DNA from: Hofstenia miamia | Taxonomy: Eukaryota; Xenacoelomorpha; Acoela; Hofsteniidae | Length of the DNA: 64,000 nt | Direction: 5' to 3' | NCBI GenBank assembly: GCA_900660155.1 | Contig: CABFPE010000212.1 | Location: 875,771 to 939,770, forward strand | Part shown: positions 55,801 through 64,000 of the stretch, one piece after another | Layout: every line of letters begins with the position of its first letter | How positions within the stretch are numbered: the first letter of the stretch is position 1 | Made by a program: the position numbers and the translations under genes | Notes under the pieces: model-generated | Told to the model about the DNA's origin: nothing | Database searches by the model: none | The model's input: the letters and a program-made list of their open reading frames with translations, nothing else

Positions 55801-58139
55801 TTACAAGCAACAGTAGAGATTTGAAAGAAGAGTTGCATGTATGCATCTATGATATAAAATGATTTGACATAATACAGTATTCTTAATATTTGTTAGATCA
55901 AATAACCTGGGGGTATAAAGCTACCCCCATATGGCGATAATCATAGAAATGATTGAAAATATGTCATAACAATTTCCCAATTTTTTATTCTGATAGTCTT
56001 ATTGCAACTTATCCTCTCAGCTGCTAAGTCATCCAAACATACAACCCTTTTATAGTAACGTTGTCATCAATACATACAATTTCTAATAGAAAGTTTTTTA
56101 TTATTGAAATTGCATACAGTAACATTTGGGAATTGTTTTATATTCAAAATTGAACACACACATGAACAATTTCTTTTAGAAAATAAATTTTATTTTCATT
56201 GTTTTTATATTGTTTTTAAAATAATTGATATCAACAGATTTTCTTTCAAAAATTACTAAAGATTTATTTGAATTATTAGTCCCACTCTATTCGGACAGCA
56301 ACTTTAAAAACATGTGTCCAAAATAAGGAGACGCGTCACTCCACTTGGCGATGTCACTGTACATTAATAAACCATAAATTATTCATCTCATACCAAGGAA
56401 ATTGCACAGCAAAGATTGAGAATTACACTAATAATCTGAATCATTACTCCAAATGAAGAACTTCTATCAGTAACCGCTTAATGGCATAGTGATCCAACTA
56501 AGCGCTAGAATCCAAAATAATACTTGGCAGGAGAATTTAAGAAAGTTGTTATTAGAGATAGCTTAGTATAGTTCATCTATATCTTAATAATTGCACATTG
56601 TTAATTACTATATGCGTGTGGAGGTTGGGTGTTTTATATGTTGAACATGGTGGTATTTCTATAACTTTTAAGATTTCTGATCCCTAATTCAGTTTTACCA
56701 ACCCCCTTTTTATCATTTCACAGAGTTTTTTCAACATTTCTTTCTGAAGTTCTATCTTCATGTGAGAGATCAGAGATGCGACCGCGACATATACATTGAT
56801 CTGGTGACCCAGTTAAAAATTCGATACGGTGACCCATTGTTGACCCTGTTGACAAAGACCTAAGAAAAAAATCATTACTAAACAGCCGTTTAAATTCTAG
56901 ATTTCAAACAATTTCTCCCTAATGCCTTGCAGACAACGGTTTCTGGTTCCAATGTGCCTTGATGGGCTCTTGCCATATTTTTTCGAGTAATCTTCCCTGC
57001 AACTGTAAAATTTCTCTTAGATTGTGATGATGATAAGGAAATAACTTTTGCTATTTTCAACTGTGCTGCTGCTTTTGATTTTCAACTTGGAAAAATCATT
57101 ATCGTTGTATCGTAAAACTAGTTGGGTTTTGAGTGTTATCCAATCTAGCAATTATTGAACGAAATTGTGAAAGGGAGAGGGGAACGTAGTCCTAAAATAT
57201 CTGTTGGAAGTGGTGATTTAATAGTTGTTGTTGGAAAGGCAAAAGTTTAACCAGTATGAAATAACAAAGATGTCATGCTTGCTGCATACAAATCCCAATT
57301 AATCTCTTCCTTCACGACTATATATATATATACATATATAAAGTTCCCAGCTAATTGCAATTTTTTTCATAGCTTATCCATCAAACATTTGCCTTTTCTA
57401 CTTGAGCATGGTATTGATGTTTGATCAATCTGCCCACTCATTTTGGAAATAATTCAAACTAAGTGAGCCATTTGGTTAAAAAGGGCGTGAAACAAAATGT
57501 GTGTAAAATATTGTATTGACCCTAGACTAGGGTCCCTAGTTAATTGCCATTCATTAAAAACATGCAAAAATAAACTTTCTTATAGATGGGTGGTGAATGT
57601 ATATATCCCCATAGTATGACATCATAAAGGTACCCTAAAAGTTCATTTTGGCAATAAGTTGTTTCTTACCATCTGCTTAATGCAAATCATACGTTTTCAC
57701 TTTTAAATTAGCTTCAGGGTTTGTTATCGCCTTCAAAGGGTTAACTTAATTTCTAATATACATATAGGAAAGCATTCAAATGCATATATTTCGTTTTGTC
57801 ATTTTCTGAGTAAGAAGTACTAACTGCAGTCTTATGACTCATATCGTCTTAAGCAGCCGTTTACTATATTAACATTTTTGTAGTCTTTGTTATTTCAAAG
57901 TTGAGTGGAATAACTGCTCTTGAAACTGCTGAATTGTTCTTTCTTGCATCTAAAAGAAAAGTTCACGCTTAAAATGTAACATTTAAAGCACAGCTAATGT
58001 CTCAAACTGCGGAATTCATGAAATTTATATAATCTCGAGAATCACATTTCTGCTAGAGGACTGATTTTAAATGTAATTTAATGTAGTTGATTGTTTGCCA
58101 TACAATTATTAAGTGCTAAGGAAGGAGGAGATAAATGAT
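52829..58139. other. Long gene-poor stretch
   Basis: 5.3 kb with no supported coding sequence. Locally GC-richer patches include ACCCGACCCG at 53653, CGACCCAACCCGACCCGCC at 54164 and, inverted, GGCCAGGTCGGGTCAC at 55619, which could be ends of a non-autonomous element. A small TATATATATA run lies near 57321. Short open frames (for example 55060-55266 minus) show no domain. Confidence 0.4.
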
Positions 58140-58740
58140 GGTGGCAGTAGGAGAACTGACAAAACTAGTAGGTCCTAAAACTGAGGAATGTGTGATGAAA
58201 TAAATGAGAAAACTGTTGCCAATTCAGAGGAAGATGAACAGAACTTATTTAGCGGTAGAAACAGCAAATTTCAATAAAATATAACAAATATGACAGTGTA
58301 TGCTGTCGCAGGGGGAGCAGGTATAGACAGAAAGAGCAAAATAACAATAAGCTAAAGAGACAGAAAGCCAGCATGGGAAAAATTGGGAATGAAATGGCTA
58401 AGATCAGGACGCCAATTGAAACTGTTTAAGTAAGGAAATGATATAGAGATATATGAGCATATGTCACAGGAAGTAACAGAGTGTGTGGAGTTCAAAATGC
58501 TATGGGACACCAACATAAAGATAGCCAAGATTTTTGAAGAAAAGGTTTGAGGAGTTACTGAGAAAAGTGGATAGTTATTTATACATGCTGAAAAAATGGA
58601 AAAAGATAAGATAGACATAGATTTGAGAGAAGAAATAGAAAGATTGATGAAGTTGAAAAAAGTAATCCCATTAGTTACGGCACTAGGAGCGGAGAGAAAG
58701 AAACACAAGACGTACTTCAGGAACTTATGATTACCTAAGT
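58140..58740 (+). pseudogene. Restriction-endonuclease-type LINE fragment with internal deletion
   Basis: The first half (58140-58430) has a basic stretch with RKPAWEKLGMKWLRSGRQLK, like the pre-RT helix 'KPxWKRRLEGKIxELRxDL'. From about 58460 the text jumps to the C-terminal region: CVEFKMLWDTNIKIAKIFEE (the 'KILWDxxIxTDHxIExRRPD' block at the start of the restriction-like endonuclease), then EKMEKDKIDIDLREEIERLM and KVIPLVTALGA (the 'EKxxKYxDLxxEIxRxW..VxVIPVVVGALG' block). The catalytic PD-D/E residues are not preserved. RT and zinc finger are missing. Probably the same family as the fragments at 7440 and 25422. Confidence 0.5.
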
Positions 58741-60500
58741 GAAAGGAATGTTATTACTGTTGCAGGAAATAATACTGTTAGTTACATCCAGAATCGTAAA
58801 TAAAACTTTTAGACTGTCTACAAACTGATAATTTTCTCGAATTGTGACATAGCCAAGGCACATTCGAGAAGAAAAGTGGTGTCATAATAGTAAGAAACAA
58901 CACTTTGCCCTAAATCGTTAAATGAAATGGCATTTTGCCCGTTGTCTAACCAGTGACGCATATTTTTCTTTTACTATAATTAACTAGCATTTTAAATTTT
59001 ATATACTGTAGAAACAATAAATTGCAAAATTATTTAATTTAATAACTATTGACTCTCGCTTGAAATCAATATGAACTACGACTTCATACATTGCTTGCTA
59101 CATCTACAATTTAAAAAAGTAATTGATTTAAAAATACGAAAGTTTTCATATAAAAATATTAAATAATGCGCTATTTTAACTCAATTTTCTCTTTCAAATT
59201 TGATCAAATTTGATGACTAATATTGGCTAAGATTTAAAACGCATTGCCGAGTATAGTCGCTTTCTTATTTGGAGTCGAAACTTTTTGTTGTTTTGAGAAA
59301 ATCGAAAATATTGTAGAACACCGTTGATGTAATATGTTGACTATACCATGTAAGTACTTGTGTTAAATTACAGAGCTCAAAAGATTGCAGATGAATTTAG
59401 GCATAAATGAAAAAATAGTTTCCCTGCATCCGTTTTTGTTACATGAAAAAGGAATTTAGAGCATTTGATCAACAACAGCAAAAAGGTAGTAAATTTAGAC
59501 ATTCCAGTGAAAATATATTTGCAATATTTTCTATTGTGTTACATGGCCTACTTAAAACCAAAAATATACGGCCAGGGCATTTGCAGCATTGTACTAAAAT
59601 AGGAGTCAAAGTGTAGACCTCAATGGAATATTTGTATTAGCGCATTAAGATATATGATTTGCTCAAAAGTAGTAGTTTCAGCATCACTAAAAAATATTTG
59701 GAATTTTTTGTTGGAAATAAATCGAATGTACTCTATAGTAACGAATCCTCGTTCACACGTAAGTTGAAGTAGATGAATTTATTTTTTTATAAAAACCATT
59801 AATTTATAAATAGGCAATTTTGAATTCAACTATTACTAATAAACAATAAAAATAGAAACCATTCTATAATTTAAGTATTTCCTAACACAGTGAGCCATAA
59901 ACCACTGATTTTCCAATCGCCTCCTATTTTCATTGCTTGTTACGTATGGCCTCTCCTTATTTTACGTATGCCATTGTTTTTACACTAGTATTCTTTGCCA
60001 ATATATGATAGATGAATTTAGAATATTTATATCGATAGCTAACAATTTTTCAGCATCAATACATTATCAAAAATATTACACACTATACAATATTAATTAA
60101 TGTGCATCAAAACTTAGTAGGCACTGTTTGAAGTCTGGTATAAAGTCCAAAATATAGCAGTTAGTCTTTACCAGAAAAATGTGGATCATTTGCTAAGAGC
60201 TTTCGTAGCTTCGAAAAAATTCATTCAAGAATTGCATTAAACCATTTGAAATGATAGTGATTGCTGGATTATTTCCACTAACGATTAGGTTCATGTTTTT
60301 TAACAAATTATTTTAGAATTTTTAGCTTTTCAACCATGCTAAACATTAGCAAAAATCACCTTTTCTATGTCTAAATATATTTTGCAGTGTTCTCTCAAAA
60401 ACAAAGAATATTTTGACTTTATTGACCTTCAAGCGCCGGAATTACAAAAATCTGTAATGAATATTCCCTAAGTGATAACAAGCAGGAAATTATATTTCCC
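58741..60500. other. Intergenic, nothing recognised
   Basis: AT-rich, no supported features. Confidence 0.45.
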
Positions 60501-60776
60501 ATGAATGTTAAAATACCTAAGCTGAATGAGTTGAAAATTGGGATAAAATCGTTTTATTGCGAAATTGAATGGCATTTAAACCTGAAAGACATAAAAGCAG
60601 AAGAATTGCGGAGATGTATGAACGACGGACGAATGAGTAAGCCATATTGGCTGAAACTACACACTTGCCGTGGGGTGGCCTTCTTCCACCTAGACCCCCA
60701 CCACACCACAAGAATTACCCCAATCCACTATACAGGATTAAACCTGCCCTACAAATCCCCACAGCAGAATTTTTGA
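60501..60776 (+). other. Open frame ending in a GC-rich patch, unidentified
   Basis: A 91-codon frame from ATG. Its last 40 codons (60660-60776) are strikingly GC-rich and Pro/His/Thr-rich compared with the neighbourhood. All three plus-strand frames read through part of the patch, which argues against strong coding constraint. No domain was recognised. It may be the end of a mobile element. Confidence 0.25.
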
Positions 60777-62435
60777 CAAAACTATCAAATTTATCAATAC
60801 AAAGCATTTGTAGACACTGAAGCTTTTGTGTATATTTTAATATGCGTTGAAATACATAAAATTTGAATATAATTTTAAAAATAAATCAATCTTCGCACTA
60901 TAGTTATATTCAGAAACACTGCTTTTAAAAGTTTGTAATTTGACTTAAATCGTTTACTGATTTATTGTAAATCATTGACTCCAATACAATCGACTCACCT
61001 CAATTCAATTTACAATGAGAAATATATTTTATGTACATGGACTGATATATAATTGCTGCAGGTATCTTCTAATTGTATGTACAATAACAATAAACAAAGT
61101 AGTTCGTTGATCCTAATATACTCTACAGATTTTGTCTAGCATTGATAAGTCCCCTTTTCAATAGCTGGCTAATAAACACGTTCAACAAGGGCGGCGTGTT
61201 GAACACATGACTGATGCAACTGTTTTATGAAGAGGGCATTTCCTTGGTTCTGCACCTGGCTCCAGAGCATTAAAACTTATAAGACTCACTTTTACCATTA
61301 TATAAATTTCAAAAATCAGCAATTTATGGGAATTTTCTTCATTGTAATTAATCTCAACCAATAATTAACTTAATATCAACAGTCAAATCGACGTTGATTT
61401 TAAATTTAGCTTAAATTTGGACCCGACATACGATTTTTTTAAATTTTAAGACAAAAATTCACAATTGAAAATTCAAAAATCCACAAATGTTTGCACATTT
61501 AAACTCGCAAAACGCAATAATCTATTTCTTGAAATTACTTTGCATGCACAGAAGCATTTCCTAATTAATTAAAATCCAATGCTCTAGTTTTTGCCGTCTT
61601 ACAATTGTAAATTAATAAAAAACTAAAATATATGAGAAATTTTATTTTGGTCGTTATGATATAATGCGCATGTATTGTAATAAAATCATAAATTATGCCA
61701 ACCTTCCTGTGTTGAAAAACAGAATAACGGCATTTGAAACATTTATATTACTGCAAAATATGCCTGCATTAAATTTGCACTGCTAAAGCTACCCTGCTAC
61801 AGTGTCACTTGATGCATATGCAATGCAATGTGAACATTCAAAAACTCTATGCATAGTAATTAAGAGGCAAATACTTAGAATAAGAGAAGACTATTACCCA
61901 CAGAATAAATTTCCTCAATAAGTCTATCTATGAATAACTTTGGTGTACGCTAAAGAACATAATTTATATGCATTTATATTTAGCAAAAAATTTATAAAAT
62001 CCGTAGAAATTTAAAAAAAATCAATAAATCCTTTCCGCTTAAACCTACATATCAATTACATGCCTGAAGTGGCAGGTAATTGCGAAGATAGACTAAATGC
62101 TGAAATGAACTTAGTTAGTGACAGGCTAGAACACTTTAGTTTAATTGATTGACCTTGAAATTTATTTCGACTGGACAAATTTAGAAAGAACAATTTTAGA
62201 ACTCGCACACTTGCAGTACCTGTTATCCTTGAGTGGGTGCTAAGAACAATCATGACAAGGGCTGCAGAGCTAAGCACATTTATCAAAAGTTTTCTATATC
62301 TCGTGATCTCTCACAGAGATGCAACTGGGTCTCAGGTAAACTGGGTCGTCGAATCAATAGTTTGAAAAAATATTCTACAACATGATCACTGCGTAAGCAA
62401 ATATTTGTATTCATATTTAGTAACTTCCAAAAATA
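60777..62435. other. Intergenic, nothing recognised
   Basis: AT-rich. A 76-codon minus-strand frame at 62056-62286 has no recognised domain. Confidence 0.4.
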
Positions 62436-62566
62436 TCATTTAATTGTGTTTGTGAAGTTATTGACAAAATTTTCAAATATTTTAAAGGCTAGTTGTAGTC
62501 TGGATATATCTATTTAGTACATATTCTATACTCGTTCTAATTTATGTGCATTTAATAGATTTGTGA
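62436..62566 (-). repeat. Second copy of the dispersed repeat seen at 10265-10400
   Basis: Shares ATCATTTAATTGTGTTTGT, GGCTAGTTGTAGTCTGG and TACATATTCT in the same order and orientation with the copy at 10 kb, with indels. Here it follows (in minus-strand sense) the 3' end of a LINE. Confidence 0.55.
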
Positions 62567-62709
62567 GAACGAATGGGATAAGAGTCAAAGCAAAGTTATT
62601 GCTGTAAATAAATGACAGTAGAAAAAGCTACAAACTACAAACACATGTATTTACACAATAATAATAAAATATATATAGAATAAATGTGTGTGTGTCTATG
62701 TGTGTGGTG

Positions 62710-63346
62710 AGCTCAGTGTAAAAAACCAGTAAATGTGTTTAGCATGTTTGTGTCTCCGATTGTATTTTGTCGATGTAAAAGTATGATTTTTAACTTTTTT
62801 CTAAATTTTATGTAATTTTTTTCTATTCTTATCTCATTTTCTAAATTATTCCACACATTAGAGGCTGCTCGGTGAAAACTAGGATAGGAAATACTGCTGC
62901 AAATAAACTTATGTGATCGAAGATTTACTTTTAGGTAATTATCAAGAAAAGAAATTGATTGTCGGCCATATTTATACCTAAATGCATCATTATCTGTATT
63001 TATGAGGCAACTATCATCAGCAAATTGATATATTTCACTATGTTTTACATGTTTAATTATGTCATTTACATATATTGCAAATAAAATTGGCCCTAGTACT
63101 GTGCCTTGGAGGCACTCCTCGATCTGTTATAATATAATCAGATTTCATATTATTCATTAAAACATGCTGTTTTCTATTTTCTAAAAAACTCATAAGTAAC
63201 TTAATTGAATTTTGTTGAAATCCGTAATTTTTAAGTTTAATCGCCAAAATTTTAAAGTTCATTGAATTAAAAGCTTTGCTTAAGTTTAGAAGTGCTATAG
63301 AACTGGATTTATTTTGAGATTTATTTGAGGATATTTTTTCAGTAAT
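62710..63346 (-). pseudogene. LINE C-terminal half with frameshift and internal deletion
   Basis: The minus strand encodes NLSKAFNSMNFKILAIKL, ENRKQHVLMNN and TDRGVP (RT blocks). After one extra base at about 63108-63111 the next frame gives QGTVLGPILFAIYVND and YQFADDSCL, with intact catalytic Asp pair (63010-63024). The text then jumps, without stop, to the far C-terminus: YGRQSISF, HRAASNVWNNLENEI and YIKFRKKLKI ('RSAxxxWNxLPxxIRxxxxxxxFKKxLK'), ending at a stop near 62712. So the thumb region is deleted in frame, and only one base blocks the RT. CR1/jockey-like by pattern. A GT-rich microsatellite (62682-62707) lies just past the end. Confidence 0.7.
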
Positions 63347-63482
63347 NGGGATAAGAGTCAAAGCAAAGTTATTGCTGTAAATAAATGACAGTAGAAAAAG
63401 CTACAAACTACAAACACATGTATTTACACAATAATAATAAAATATATATAGAATAAATGTGTGTGTGTCTATGTGTGTGGTG

Positions 63483-64000
63483 AGCTCAGTGTAAAAAACC
63501 AGTAAATGTGTTTAGCATGTTTGTGTCTCCGATTGTATTTTGTCGATGTAAAAGTATGATTTTTAACTTTTTTCTAAATTTTATGTAATTTTTTTCTATT
63601 CTTATCTCATTTTCTAAATTATTCCACACATTAGAGGCTGCTCGGTGAAAACTAGGATAGGAAATACTGCTGCAAATAAACTTATGTGATCGAAGATTTA
63701 CTTTTAGGTAATTATCAAGAAAAGAAATTGATTGTCGGCCATATTTATACCTAAATGCATCATTATCTGTATTTATGAGGCAACTATCATCAGCAAATTG
63801 ATATATTTCACTATGTTTTACATGTTTAATTATGTCATTTACATATATTGCAAATAAAATTGGCCCTAGTACTGTGCCTTGGAGGCACTCCTCGATCTGT
63901 TATAATATAATCAGATTTCATATTATTCATTAAAACATGCTGTTTTCTATTTTCTAAAAAACTCATAAGTAACTTAATTGAATTTTGTTGAAATCCGTAA
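63483..64000 (-). pseudogene. Second copy of the same LINE half, cut by the window edge
   Basis: Base-for-base repeat of 62710-63227 at a fixed offset of 773, including the one-base frameshift. Most likely the same locus assembled twice. Confidence 0.7.

Larger units (their letters stand above)
62575..64000. repeat. 772-bp direct repeat joined by one N (probable assembly duplication)
   Basis: 62575-63346 is repeated from 63348 to the end of the window, which falls inside the second copy. I found no differences, including the same frameshift in the LINE coding sequence. The N at 63347 marks the join. Confidence 0.85.

Overview
This is an AT-rich animal (metazoan) genomic window from a draft assembly. 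The evidence is spliced genes with long, transposon-filled introns, rhodopsin-type receptor genes, many (AT)n runs, and a dense load of decayed eukaryotic transposons (LINEs, Penelope-like elements, a Ty3/gypsy element, mariner, piggyBac, hAT and Harbinger-like elements). Nothing bacterial was seen: no operons, ribosome binding sites or CRISPR. The phylum cannot be fixed from sequence alone. An invertebrate with a compositionally AT-rich genome (a lophotrochozoan, flatworm or cnidarian) fits best.

The only genes that look functional are three paralogous orphan G-protein-coupled receptors. GPCR-A is seen as its second exon only (1502-2149, +). GPCR-B has exons at 20823-21101 and 26095-26742 (+). 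GPCR-C has exons at 48262-47984 and 44691-44041 (-). B and C share one architecture: a 93-codon first exon ending in phase 0 just after the conserved Cys at the top of TM3, then a 215/216-codon second exon that starts inside TM3. Joining them puts the TM3 Cys exactly 25 residues before the Arg of the DRY-like motif, as expected for rhodopsin-family receptors. All three second exons are intact and nearly equal in length. The introns (about 5.0 kb in B, 3.3 kb in C) are full of transposon remains.

Everything else recognisable is mobile DNA or its debris. 3.3-6.0 kb: small inverted-repeat and hAT-like elements, with a 640-bp assembly duplication. 7.4-10 kb: a LINE of the type with a C-terminal restriction-like endonuclease, split by a terminal-inverted-repeat element that contains a minisatellite and a 1-kb gap. 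10.5-13.2 kb: a decayed minus-strand LINE interrupted by a Harbinger-like MITE. 13.7-15.4 kb: a plus-strand L2-like LINE lacking its RT core. 17.3-18.5 kb: a mariner with DD41D spacing. 22.8-26 kb (intron of B): Penelope and LINE fragments. 29.6-30.2 kb: a fossil of a protein-primed family-B DNA polymerase, as carried by Maverick/Polinton-type elements. 31.7-37.6 kb: a three-level nest, in which a Penelope-like element is split by a Ty3/gypsy element whose 3' LTR is split by a non-autonomous hAT element with a perfect 8-bp target duplication. 38.3-42.5 kb: MITE cluster, second mariner, second Penelope-like element. 45-46.9 kb: piggyBac remnant in the GPCR-C intron. 49-51 kb: inverted repeat arrays. 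52.5 kb: a piggyBac C-terminus and a LINE tail. 58.1-58.7 kb: another restriction-endonuclease LINE scrap. 62.4-64 kb: a LINE end, duplicated across an assembly N.

Several features are probably assembly artefacts: exact direct repeats of 640, 125 and 772 bases, each joined by N, look like unmerged contig overlaps. All translations and alignments here were made by eye; family names for decayed elements rest on short motifs.
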